Shown here in pieces: positions 29,882-41,204 of a stretch of DNA of 64,000 nucleotides; the first letter of the stretch is position 1; every line of letters begins with the position of its first letter. Location of the stretch: assembly GCA_964007475.1 (NCBI GenBank), contig OZ023275.1:26249052-26313051 (forward strand). Direction: 5' to 3'. The notes below the pieces were generated by a model. That model was not told where the DNA came from. It searched no databases and was given only the letters and a program-made list of their open reading frames with translations. This DNA is from Hybos culiciformis (Eukaryota; Arthropoda; Insecta; Diptera; Hybotidae). Made by a program: the position numbers and the translations under genes.

Positions 29882-30414
29882 TTTTTTCAATTCAATAGTT
29901 AATATCAAATGTATTAAATTGATGAATTTAGTAAACTTAAGTCAATTTAGAATACATTAAAAGTAATCGTCATGCTAAATTAGTTAAAAATTTATTATAA
30001 TTAAATTCTCATATCTACAACAATTAATCAATATTAAGTGTTTTTGTTATTTCAGTATAATCTGAACTGAAACTAAGCAGTATGTTCCAAACTTTATAAT
30101 ATTGTTATATATTAATGTCAATATGTTATTTTGAAAGAAAATATATAAAAGGCAGACATTAACTCTGAATGGCATGAAGAAATCGGATGAAAGCTTATTA
30201 TTGGACTTAAGACGAAATACCAAATAAAGAACAAATATGTTTAAAATAACTGCCTAAAAAAACCGCGAGCTTGTTCTGTGGAAATTAAATACAGAGAAAA
30301 CTTAGTGAACTTAAGTGCTGCATGTCATAAAGTTTAAAAAAGAAAAAGTCTTGAACCACCCAAACATTAATTGAAAAATATCTGATAATTATGGATATAC
30401 AAATGTATATTGAA

Positions 30415-31180
30415 GGGAGCGATAAAAAAACTCGAAAAAAAAATATATCGAATAAAAAAACCTCGAAATAAAAAAACATCGAAAAAAAAAACCTCGAAAA
30501 AAAAAACCTCAAAAAAAAAAAAAAATCGAAAAAAAAACCTCGAAAAAATAAACCTCGAAAAAAAAACCTCGAAGGAAATAAAAAAAAACTCGAAAAAAAA
30601 CCTCGAAAAGCCCGCGAGCCGTAAAACTGAAGTTTTTAAGCTAGAGTTATGTAAAAAAAATCAATTTTACGATTTCAATATTTATTTTACAGACGGCACA
30701 ACATAAAAATTTCTTCTGTTCCAAAAAAAATTATATTTTTACTCAAATTTAATGGAAAATCAACAAAAAAGAAATTTAAGATCAATATTATAGGCAATGC
30801 ACTGCAAAAAATTTAAATGAGAACGAACTTCTCTCTCTTCAAAAATTTGTAAAAGACGTTTCTCCTTTTTAAGGTCTAGGGGCAAACGGCGGGTTTTTTA
30901 TTTTGAAAACATTATGTTTCCTTTTCCAATTCGATTGATAATTTTTTTTTTTGTTATGAAGTTTTTTGGAGGTATGTTTTAATAGTAGCGACTAAGTAAA
31001 AGATAAGCGACTAAGAAAGTTTTTTTCGTTTTTTTCATTTCGAGGTTTTTTTTTCGAGGTTTTTTTTTTTCGAGGGTTTTATTTTCGAGGTTTTTTTTTC
31101 GAATTTTTTTTGTTCGAGGTTTTTTTTTTCGATGTATTTTATTTTCTAGGTTTTTTTTTTCGAGGTACAACCCCAGACCC
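30415..31180. mobile_element. foldback element F5 with CTCGAAAA-type arrays
   Basis: This 766-bp insertion is absent from the matching place in units B and C (about 37876 and 43199). The 8-bp target duplication ATATTGAA flanks it (30407-30414 and 31181-31188). The ends are GGGAGCGATAAAA on the left and, read inward from the right, GGGTCTGGGGTT. Just inside, the left arm (30423-30610) is a run of CTCG plus poly-A repeats, and the right arm (31018-31166) is the same motif inverted, so the arms can pair. No coding frame other than Lys-rich low complexity is present. Confidence 0.8.
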
Positions 31181-31309
31181 ATATTGAAACTATTTGATCA
31201 AACAATCTAAGTCATCCTTTTCTTATCCTTTTTCTACTTTCTATTTATTAACTAAATAAAATACAACATTATAATAATTAATTATGTTTTCATATTGCCA
31301 ACTTTTTAT

Positions 31310-32055
31310 AATTTGGCGCAACAAATTTAAATGCAAATTATTTTTTAAAAATTTTTCGTTTACAAATTATTTAAAACTAAATTTTTTTTTTTTTTTTCAA
31401 AATAGGTAGTTCAATAATCATTTGTTATTTATAAAAACAAAATAATTTGGCGCGAAAAATTTAAATTCAAATTAATTTTAAAAATCTTTCGTTTACAAAT
31501 TATTTAAAACTAAATTTTTTTTTCAAAATAGGTAGCTCCGGTGAAATTAATATTACCTGAAAAAAAATTTTTGGGTGGGGAGCTACGGTTAGGTCGGGCC
31601 GGAGCAAAATTTACGAAAATTTTTTTTTTTTTTCAAAATAAGTAGCTCCGGTGAAATTAACATTACCTGAAAAAAAAATTTTGGGTGGGGAGCTACGGTT
31701 AGGTCGTGCCGGAGCAAAATATACGAATTTTTTTTTTTTTTTTAAATAGGTAGCTCCGGTGAAATTAAGATTACCAGCCGAAAATTTTTTGCGTAGGGAG
31801 CTACGGTTAGGTCGTGCCGGCGCAAAATACACAAACATTTTTTTTTTTCGAAATAGGTAGCTTCGCTGAAATTAATATTACCTGAAAAAAAATTTTTGGG
31901 TAGGGAGCTACGGTTAGGTCGTGCCGGCACAAAATATACAAAAAAATTTTCTTTCCGAAATAGGTAGCTCCGGTGAAATAAAGATTATCTGCCGAAAATT
32001 TTTTGGGCAGGGAGCTACGGTTAAGTCGTGCCGGCGCAAAATATACAAAACACAC
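31310..32055. repeat. satellite element, short copy: 2 B monomers and 5 A monomers
   Basis: Two copies of a monomer of about 127-137 bp (marked by TTTGGCGCGAAAAATTTAAA, near 31313 and 31450) are followed by five copies of a monomer of about 107 bp (marked by GGTAGCTCCGGTGAAAT, near 31530, 31641, 31748, 31855 and 31962). Each A monomer holds an imperfect palindrome, TAGCTCC ... GGGAGCTA, around a central CCTGCC ... GGCAGG. The array ends in CGAAGCAGTCATAG near 32058, the same terminal sequence as the long copy at 44.8-47.6 kb. Minus-strand open frames reading PARPNRSS... are a by-product of the monomer length. Confidence 0.85.
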
Positions 32056-32095
32056 ACGAAGCAGTCATAGAACTGCCGACAGAAGTTTATTCATT

Positions 32096-32735
32096 TGGCA
32101 CACAGGTTCATGTCGCGCGACAATTGAATCTATCAAAATTTGAACCAGAAATTTCCATTAAAAACCCGGAAAATCGAGAATAATCATTGAAAATTTGGTA
32201 CAAATTTGATTACTGATAAATCCGTTTCAGGTAAATGCAAAGTTTTCCGATTTTTCCGAAAAAATTTTCCGCAATTTTCCGACTTTTCCAGATAATTTTA
32301 AAAAGTTTTGTAAATTATGCAGGATTAAGTTCATTATCAACTAGCATCATTACTTTCTCTCCGACAATGGTGAAAACTTGCAGAAAAAATCGAGGAAAAT
32401 TCATGTAAAACGCTTTTCCGGAGTTTTTCCGAACAAGGAAGCATTTGAGCGTTTTGCAACCTGAGACAAAGTTGTAGAGCGAAATGAGTTGCATAAAGTT
32501 GATTTTGTGGAAAACTCCATGGACGACCCGAAACAGCGGGAAAATCATCGGAAAAATTTTCATCGATATGATGAAAATAAAATTGTTTTAAAACATATCC
32601 ATGCAGCACATAATAACAATTTAGTTAACGTGAAAAAGGCAGAAAATAAAAATAAGTAAAAAACGTGTTTTCAAAAAAACTGAGGCCGCATGAAAAAGTA
32701 GAGAATAAAATTTTTTTCACACACAGAGGTGGACT
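32096..32735 (-). mobile_element. interspersed repeat X, copy X2
   Basis: On the minus strand this matches the repeat at 24.46-25.4 kb over several hundred bases, including the run of CCGGAAAA motifs and the stretch around GTTTTGCAACCTGAGACAAA. It lacks the hairpin MITE found in copy X1, so it shows the empty site: GTTAAC, followed by TAAATTG, near 32612-32624. It is truncated near 32096 against the satellite element. No intact enzyme is encoded. Confidence 0.75.
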
Positions 32736-34641
32736 CAGATTTTTTGATTTTTTCGTAAATTTTTTTAGTTCTACAAACATTGAAATCTAAAAGAAAATTT
32801 TATTTTTTTTTTTTTTTTTTATGAAGTTTTCATTTAATTTAATTAGAATAAATTTGCATAAAATATTGACGATCAAATTCATTATTCAAACATATAAACT
32901 AAAAAAAATTAAGAAAAAGGATATGTGTAATTTTTCTTGCTTTTAGTTAGCATTTAACATCACAAACTAGAAACAAAGTTGAACCATCAATTCATGGATG
33001 GTGTCTTTCAATTCAAAAATTTGACAAAAATGTATTCCTAAATTTTATTTTTATTTTATTATAAATTTTTAGTTCGTGTAGTTCTTAAAAAAAAATTTAA
33101 TACTATTTTCAGTTCAATCAAAAGAATTATGTAACTTTACGTTCTAGAATTTGTTTGATAGAAATAATTTTAATGTAAAAAAAGGTTTTCCCAAATTGCA
33201 ACAAAAATTATGCAATTAATTTTCGTTGTGCCCATTAAAGGTATTTTAGTATAACAACATGTAAGTTTTTCTTATATTGTGTCAAATAAATAACGAGCAG
33301 GTGACAATGAGGTCAATTTTCTTTTTCTGTAACCACTTATTTTCATTCTAACCGGTTTTTTTATCACAATAAGTTGTAAACATTTTTCATAAATATCATA
33401 TAAGTGTGCAAAATAGATGCAAATTGACGATACTGCAGTTAAAGATATAAGAAAAAAAAATTTTTTAAATATAAAAATAGTAGATGTAAACAAAACATAC
33501 TAGTCCCCGATCGCTATTTCTTATTTAGTAATAAATGTGTAATTATATATATCTTCAAATATTCAACATTTAAAGGATAGTGAAAAATTAAAAATTTTAA
33601 TATAAGTATTGAAAATTTAAAAATTATGTTTATATTTTAATTTTGGCATTGTGTTTAGTTTATAAAACATTAATATTAAATTAATGATATAATTAAACTT
33701 CCAGAAAATTATTTTTTCAACACGATGTAGATGTAACTTAAAAAATGAAATTAAATCAAATGAAATCAAATCAAATGAATGAAAAATGAAATAGTTGAAG
33801 TTTAATAATATATAATTGCATTATTTGATTTAACAAGCTTACTTTGTGGCACCTAAAGTTAATATGCGTATAAATAACATAATAATTTAATATATGTGTA
33901 CTATGAAATCCAAATTTACAAGTTAGCACAATATTAGTAAACTGAAAATAATTTAATATATATATTATTTTATTTTGTTTTCACAATATCTATTTAGATT
34001 TCAATTTTCTTTGAATTATAAACATAATTTAAATTTTATTGCATTATTGGTTACCAGTCGAGCACCCACCGACAATTTTAATTTTCTTTCATAATTTGAT
34101 AAAAATTTATAATTTTTCTTTATTTATATACAATGCTCTCTGCTAACAGAAATTGCAAATAAATCTTAAAATATGATTCTGCTATTTAATTAAATACCAC
34201 TGTAACTGTATATATCTTATCTTATAAATGTACCTAAAATTTAACACACCACTTTAATTCAAGATTTTTACTTGAATAACTTCTATTCACTTGTACACCA
34301 AAACAATAGCTTTGAAAAAAGTCTATATATAGTTGAAGATAGAAAAATTTTGTGATTACAAACAAATGCGACGAATTGACGGTTATCTTGATTATTATTT
34401 TATACAAACATGTAAATAAGCAAGAAAACGTATAATATAAAATAAATTTCAAATACGAATTTAAAAATCTTATAAAATAAAATCTAGGTTAATTAACCAC
34501 GAGTATAATATTAGATTTTTCATGACTCCATTTCATGATTTCACAGTCAACTTCAACATGCTAAGAAAAACATATCTTTTACAGTTCAAATAACAGCAAC
34601 TTTATTTCATTGTCAACCGAACGCATTGGAAGTTAAGTATT

Positions 34642-37356
34642 TTAAAAATTATCTTTATTTGTGAAATAAACTTGCACTGAAATACAACTTTCGTACAGTT
34701 TTTTAGATTTTTTTGCTAACAAATTTAAATCCAATCTAAAATCAGCTTTCGGAATTAAGGAAGGAATAGATTTTACAAATTCATCATCTATTGTCAAATC
34801 ATGAACCCAGATGGGACCCTTAAAATAAATAAAATTTAATCTAATGTATATCATAACATAAAAAATAACAATCATACCGACATAATCGAACACGAATGGT
34901 TTAAATTTGAATGACGAACAACATTGTCTCTTAATCTATTTAAGAATGCAACCGGCAGAGCTTTTCCGTTCAATACAGTACAACCATTTGCTTTAAAAAA
35001 TACAGGAAACTTTTGCCAATGATTATACTTTTGAAACACTTGGAAAGTGACCTAAGTAAAAATTATAAAACAATTAAAAATTTTTTTTTGTAAACTTAGA
35101 ATAAATTTAACATACTACTTAGATTATCAAAATTTTAATTATTTAATATATTATTTAATTATTTAATATATATTCACACTCATCACTGACTGAATGACTG
35201 GTTGATTCATTAACGCAATTGTTGTTTTGATGTTTTTTTTTTATTTTTATTTTTCTTAACAAGGTATAACATGGTAATACGGTAACATGGTGGTTATATG
35301 AGGATGCATGTCAGTTGTACAATTACCAGTTGTACAATTTTTTTGTACCAGTTGTACAATCCAAAATACCACTTGTACAATTTAAAATTTAATTGTACAT
35401 CTGGTTTTTTTGGATTGTACAAGTGGTAAAAAGATTCCACTTGTACAATTGACCACTTGTACAGAGAAGAACCATTTGTACAGACTAGTGCCAGTTGTAC
35501 AATCCAGTTGTACATTTTAGACCAGTTGTACAATCTCGATTTTTTCGAATTAACCACTTGTACAATTTTTGACCAGTTGTACAATCTTTTTTTTTTTTGT
35601 AATTTACCACTTGTACAATTTTTGACCACTTGTACAATCTATATTTTATAGAATTAACGGCTACATGACATAACCGTGAATGTCATAATTAAACCGCGAA
35701 TGTCATGAACAAAAATCCTCGCGGCCTTATTTTATTTTTAAAAGTGAAATAAGACCGTGACCAAAAAAAAAGTTTATCGGAGGTCTAATTTCATTTTTAT
35801 AAATGAAATAAGGCCGCGTAATCTTGTAAGGTGAGCACAAAGGGCAGGGGGCAGCAGGGCGGCGAGCGGACAGTTAGTCAGTGGGATTTACGGCTGGCGC
35901 CGCAAATCCCACTGATCAACCGCCCGCCCTCCGCCTGCTGCCCTGTGTGCTCACCTCACAAGATTTTTTATTGAAGTCTTATTTCATTTTGAAACATGAA
36001 ATTACTACGCGGCCTTATTTCATTTATAAAAATGGAATTATCCCTCCGAAATTTTTTTTTTTTTTCAAAGTGAAATAAGGTCGCTAGGACTTTTTTTGCG
36101 GCGAAGCGAATGGGATGCGGTAGCGGCACCCATTATGCACAACAGCTTTTCCATACATTTTGCTTATTTTTTCACGGTTATAACTTTAACATAGAGATTG
36201 TACAACTGGTCAAAAATTGTACAAGTGGTTAATTTTATAAAAATAAATATTGAACACCTGGTCCAACATTGTACAAGTGGTTAATTTGAGAAAAAAAGGA
36301 TTGTACAATTGGTCTAAAATGTACAAGTGGTGAAAACTGAATTGTACAAGTGGTACAATTGGATAAATCGATTGTACAACTGGTAAATTGTACAACTGGT
36401 CAATTGTGCAACTGGATTATTTTTTACCAGTTGTACAGAGAAAAAATACCAGTTGTACAATTTTTTTCTCCATACAAATTGAAAAATTGTACAACTGGTA
36501 ATTGTACAAGTGGCACTCACCCGTTATATGATAATAGTAACACGGTAATATATGGTATGTGCATATTCATCAGTTTTCAACTGGCGCCTTAGGCCTCTTA
36601 CAATTAACTAGTATATTTTAGAAATTCTCTTAAGGTTATTAAAAATTGTGATGATATAAAACAGGTATTTAATTTGAAAGAGATATAATTTACATAAATT
36701 TTATAATTTATTTAAACATTTAAATATCCGGGTATATGGAAATTAAATTGAGAATTGTTACGAATTGTCCATAATCACTTACGTCAAAATTTTTGATGGT
36801 TACATTTAAATCATAATCAACATTCATCAGTGGAAATTGTTTCCTTCTAGGTTTTAGATTGCATTTAACATTACTGACATATTCATTATTTCCAAAGCAA
36901 TAGAGTTTCGTTATTTGTATTTCATTTCTTTCCTAAATTAATAATACGAATTAAATTTTTGTTTTATTCAGTCAATTAATTTTTATATTAAAATACTTTA
37001 TCGATAATTATATTCCAACACTTAGGTTACAATTATTGGGTGGCAGTAAAAAAATAATAATATGGAATAACTCATGAGTATGAGAAAAAATAAATTGGAT
37101 TAAACAGTAAATCTGATGATATTCCCAATTTATGAAAAAAGTTCTACTAAGTATAAATGATCGCTGAAAAATTAATCCAACAATGAGACAGGGGGTTAAA
37201 GATGAAGTTTATTTGAATCGGAGCGTAAAAATGTCTATAAACAAGATAATATGATTATTTTATTTATGTAAAATTATTTTGACTTACAACGGCAAGAACT
37301 TGCAAAATATCAAAAATCAAAAATTTAAGAAACCAATACGGAATTACTTTTGACAT
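34642..37356 (-). CDS. DUF1091 (DM8) family secreted protein, gene 2, complete, 4 exons
   Basis: Exons on the minus strand are 37288-37356, 36783-36932, 34878-35051 and 34642-34818. They join to 189 codons plus a TAA stop. All introns are GT-AG and phase 0; they are 355, 1731 and 59 bp long. Exon 1 encodes a hydrophobic leader (MSKVIPYWFLKF..., residues 1-23) that reads as a signal peptide, so the product is probably secreted. The mature part has the DUF1091 layout as I know it: an early YC and KC pair (Cys35, Cys47), then W-x-K-F-PVFF, a Cys at 97, the SNLNHSC motif (Cys127), a LTIDDEFVKS stretch, and the C-terminal P-K-A-D-F-R-L-D block followed by a V-x-V-Y-F strand. The family usually has CP after SN-x-NH; here it is CS. 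Family function is not established. A minus-strand AATAAA lies at 34601-34606, about 36 bp past the stop. Intron 2 holds the foldback element at 35302-36522. The family call rests on recognition of the motifs, not on a search. Confidence 0.9.
35652..36174. mobile_element. nested element in the centre of F3, related to F2
   Basis: It starts with GCTACATGACATAACCGTGA, which matches the inverted right end of element F2 (38.8 kb), and ends with CACGGTTATAAC. Inside are repeated GCGGCCTTATTTCAT motifs and their inverses and a GC-rich hairpin. I could not fix a clean target duplication, so the edges are approximate. Confidence 0.55.
35821..35964. repeat. long GC-rich hairpin
   Basis: ATCTTGTAAGGTGAGCAC at the left pairs with GTGCTCACCTCACAAGAT at the right. 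The arms continue through GGGCAG/CTGCCC-type pairing to an inner GTGGGATTT ... AAATCCCAC (35881-35889 and 35904-35912) around GGCTGGCGCC. Much of it is over 60% GC in an otherwise very AT-rich window. It is part of the nested element and could form a strong stem in DNA or RNA. Confidence 0.8.
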
Positions 37357-38539
37357 TTTTTTCAATTCAATAGCTAATATGCAATGTATCAAATTGTTGA
37401 ATTTATTAAGTCAATTTAGAATACATTAAAAGTAATCGTCATGCTAAATTAGTTAAAAATTTATTATAATTAAATTCCCATATCTACAACAATTAATCAA
37501 TATTAAGTGTTGTTATTTCAGTATAATCTGGACTGAAACTAAGCAGCATATTCCAAACTTGAAAATGTTGTTATATATTAATGTCAATATGTTATTTTGA
37601 AAGAAAATGTATAAATTGTAGGCATTAACTTTGATATGCATGAAGAAATCGGATGAAAGCGAGTAACAAAGACTTACGAAAGAAATGATAAATAAAGAAC
37701 ATAGTATGTTTAAAATAACTCTCTAAAACAACCGCCAGCTTGTTCTGTGAAAATTAAATACGAAGAATTCTTAGTGAACTTATGTGCTGCATGTAATAAA
37801 GTTAAAAAAAGAAAAAGTCTTGAACCACCCAAACATTAATTGAAAAATATCTGATAATTATGGATATATATGTATATTGAAACTATTTGATCAAACAATC
37901 TAAGTCTTATCCTTTTCTTATCCTTTTTCGACTTTCTATTTATTAATTAAATTAAATTAAACATTATAATAATTAATTATGTTTTCATATTTTCAATTTC
38001 AATTTTTTAGCTGTTTACAAATTTTTTTTTTGATTTTTAAGAATGGGATTGTTTAAAAAATATTAAATTCGGATATTCGGAACCTAAAAATAGTCACTAT
38101 TGGAATATTGAAATATTAATTCTCCATATGTATTAATTCTATTTCTGGTAGAACAAAAATTTTTTGAATTTTATTAAGTTTTAAAAAACAAAATTGTTTA
38201 AAAAAAAAATGATAAAAAATACAAGACTCTAAATAAACACACATAAAATTTCTCATAATGAAATTAAAAATTAATTTAATTTAAAAAAAAACATATTTTT
38301 ATTTTATTTTTTCGTAAATTTTTTTTAATTCTACAAACATTTAAAAATAAAAGAAAAATTTATTTTTATGTTTTTTTTTATGAAGTTTTCATTTACTTCA
38401 TTATTTAGAATAAATTTTCATAAAATATTCACGGTAATATTCATTATTCAAGCATAGAGACAAAAAAAATTAAAAAGAAGGATATGTGTAATTTGTCTTG
38501 CTTTAAATTAGCATTTAACATTACAAACTATAAACAAAG

Positions 38540-38849
38540 GGTGAACTGACATAACCGCTTTTGTCATAACCGCGAAAAATTTTTGTCATAACCGCGAAAC
38601 TAATTTTATTTTTGTCATAACCGCGAATTCGTGGTTATGACAAAAAAAAAAGTTAAGTTTTTCGCGGTTATAACCAAAATTTTTGTTATAACCGCGAAAT
38701 GATAAAAATCGAATTTTTGTGTTTCGCGGTTATAACAAAAATTTTTGGTGGTTATAACAAAAAGTTTTTTGTGACACTTTTATTTTTTATTTCGCGGTTA
38801 TGACAAAAAAGTTTCACGGTTATGACATTCGCGGTTATGTCATGTAGCA
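38540..38849. mobile_element. foldback element F2 with GTCATAACCGCGAA arrays
   Basis: This 310-bp insertion is flanked by AAACAAAG (38532-38539 and 38850-38857). The matching places in units A (about 32.97 kb) and C (about 43.87 kb) are uninterrupted (AAACAAAGTTGAACC). The ends are GGTGAACTGACATAACCGC and, inverted, TGCTACATGACATAACCGC. Nearly the whole element consists of GTCATAACCGCGAA repeats on the left and TTCGCGGTTATGAC repeats on the right, meeting in a palindrome. There is no coding potential. Confidence 0.85.
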
Positions 38850-39766
38850 AAACAAAGTTAAACCTTCAATTCATGGGTGTCTTGTCAATCAATTTGTATT
38901 CCTAAATGTATTCCTAAATTTTATGTTGATTTAATTCTCAATTTTTAGTCCTTGTAGTTATTAAAAAAAAATTATTACTTTTTTCAATTTTAGTTCAATC
39001 TAAGAATTATATAACTTAAGTACACACTCTAGAATTTGTTTGATGCAAATAATTTTAAGGTGAAAAAGATGTTTTCCCAAATTGCAACAAAAATTATGAA
39101 ATTAGTTTTCGTTTATGTATGTGACCATTAAAGTATTTTAGTATAATAAGATGTAAAAAGTTTTTATTATTTTGTGTCAAATAAATAACGATCAGGTGAC
39201 AATATGGTCAATTTTCTTTTTCTGTAACCATTTACTTTCATTCTAACCTGTTTTTTTCACAATAAGTTGTAAACATTTTTCATAAATATCATATAAGTGT
39301 GCAAAATAGATAGATGCAAATTGACGATACTGCAGTAAAAGACATAAGAAAACAAATTTTTTTTTAATATAAAAATAGTAGATGTAAATAAAACTTACTA
39401 GTCTCCGATCGCTAATTCTAATTTAGTTTGGGCAATAATAAAGAAAACGATAAAATGTGTAATTATATATTCAAATATTCAACATGCGTAAAGGATAGTG
39501 AAAAACTAAAAATTTGAAATAAGTATTGAAAATTAAAAAATTATGTTTATATTTTAATTTTAATTTTGGCATTGTGTTTATTTTATAAAACATTAATATT
39601 AAATTAATGATACAATTAAACTTCCAGAAAATTATATTTTCAACACGATGTAGATGTAACTTAAAAAATTAAATAAAATCAAATCAAATCAAATGAATGA
39701 AAAATGAAATAGTTGAAGTTTAATAATATATAATTGCATTATTTGATTTAACAAGCTTACTTTGTG

Positions 39767-40405
39767 GGTGGGGGCTCTTCAGCCGGACAATTCTTGGTAA
39801 TTGATGTCACAATTATTGAGCATTTAGTGCTTAATTTGTGACTATTAGTGCCATAAAAACTAGAATTTGTGCTCGCTTAGTTTTTGAGAAACTTTGGTTT
39901 TCGAATTTCGAACATGGGTCAAAGTGGTATCTCTGGCCGGATTCGAATTTCCAAAAAAATAAAGACGCTATTATTTAGTGCTTAATTTGTGCCTATTTGT
40001 GCTACAAAACCTAGAATTTGTGCTCTTCAAAATTATGTGAAAACAATTTTTTTTAGATTAGGCCAAAATTCCAAAATTTGAACCGAATTTTTTTTCGTCG
40101 AATTTAGAAAAAGCGAAAATGCCACCATTTAGTGCTTAATTTGTGCTTGCGTTTACTGTACTTTGTGAAGAGTGTCGCAGAACTAGAAGGGTGAGGTGCG
40201 GGGCGGCATCATTATTTTTTCGAAATTCGAATCCGGCCAAAGAAACTCCTTGACCCATGTTCGAAATTCGAAAATCAAAATTTCTGAAAAACCAAGCGAG
40301 CACAAATTCTAGTTTTTGTGGCACTAATAGTCACAAATTAAGCACTAAATGCTCAATAATTGTGACATCAATTAACAAGAATTGTCCGGCTAAAGAGCCT
40401 CCACC
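39767..40405. mobile_element. foldback element F4 with long terminal inverted repeats
   Basis: This 639-bp insertion is flanked by the 9-bp duplication TACTTTGTG (39758-39766 and 40406-40414). Unit A has the empty site near 33838-33850. Terminal inverted repeats of about 190 bp (39767-39955 and 40217-40405) begin GGTGGGGGCTCTTCAGCCGG and GGTGGAGGCTCTTTAGCCGG. The word TTTAGTGCTTAATTTGTG recurs in both arms and in the centre. The small open frames inside are by-products of the inverted repeats. Confidence 0.88.
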
Positions 40406-41204
40406 TACTTTGTGGCGCCTAAAGTTAATACGCGTATAAATAACATAATAATTTAGTATATATGTACTGTGAAAGCCAAATTTACAAGTTAGCACAATAT
40501 TAGTAAACTGAAAATAATTTAATATATATATTATTTGAATTTGTTTTTACAATATTTATTTAGATTTCAATTTTCTTTGAATTATAAACATAATTTAAAT
40601 TTTATTGCATTATTGGTTACCAGTCGAGCATCCACCGACAACATTAATTTTCTTTCATAATTTGATAAAAATTTATATTTTTTTATTATTAATACAATTC
40701 TCTCTGCTAACAGAAATTGCAAATAAATCTTAAAACACGATTCTGCTATTTAATTAAACACCGCTGTAAGTGTATATATCTTATCTTATAAATGTACCAA
40801 AAAATTAACACACCACTTTAATTCAAGATTTTTAGTTGAATAACTTCTATTCACTTGTACACCAAAAAAATAGCTTTGGAAAAAGTCTATATCTAGTTGA
40901 AGATAGAAAAATTTTGTGATTACAAACAAATGCGAATTGACGGTTATCTTGATTATTATTTTATACAAACATGTAAATAAGCAAGAAAACGTATAATATA
41001 AAATAAATTTCAAATACTAAATTAAAAATCTTATCAAATAAAATCTATAGGTTAATTAACCACCAGTAAAATATTAGATTTTTCATGACTTCATATCATA
41101 ATTTCATGGTCAACTTAAACTTACTAAGAAAAACATAATTTTTAGAGTTTCAATCATAGCAACTTTATGTCACTGTCAACTGAACTCATTTGAAGTTAAG
41201 TATT

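Larger units (their letters stand above)
28808..35062. repeat. tandem segmental duplication, unit A
   Basis: This is the first of three head-to-tail units that share gene and flanking sequence. The phase is set at the start of intron-2 sequence next to exon 3, because the original breakpoint cannot be read. It carries gene 1 exons 1-2, its upstream region, and at the far end exons 3-4 of gene 2. It matches unit B through long stretches of near-identical non-coding DNA, for example 33.1-34.6 kb against 39.0-41.2 kb. It is enlarged by the foldback at 30415-31180, the satellite element at 31.3-32.1 kb and the X2 repeat. Confidence 0.9.
35302..36522. mobile_element. foldback element F3 with TTGTACAA arrays, inside gene 2 intron 2
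   Basis: This 1221-bp insertion is flanked by GTTATATGA (35293-35301 and 36523-36531). Gene 3's intron 2 has the same site without it, near 41850. The ends are GGATGCATGTCAG on the left and GGGTGAGTGCCAC read inward from the right, after which both arms continue with the same TTGTACAATTACCAGTTG. By eye there are about 27 TTGTACA cores, joined by CCAGT or CCACT linkers, in two inverted arms (35.31-35.64 and 36.20-36.52 kb). The centre is a different, nested sequence. Overlapping open frames rich in CT(I/T)-x-L are produced by the repeat. Confidence 0.85.

Noticed and set aside
30410..30706. A 98-codon Lys-rich frame, and Phe-rich or Lys-rich frames opposite it and at 30979-31182
   Set aside because: They are poly-A/CTCG repeats in the arms of foldback F5.
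33272..33493. A 73-codon minus frame in the shared downstream region
   Set aside because: The copy near 39.2-39.4 kb has indels that are not multiples of three.
34234..34452. A 72-codon minus-strand frame with a close copy at 40786-41013, suggesting a second duplicated gene
   Set aside because: By eye the copies differ by about one silent and four or more replacement changes, one codon is missing, and the stop codon is lost in the second copy. This is what drifting non-coding DNA in a recent duplication looks like.
35302..36522. A CRISPR-like array, because of regular TTGTACAA spacing
   Set aside because: The repeats are too short, spacers are not unique, the arms are inverted, and the sequence is eukaryotic.
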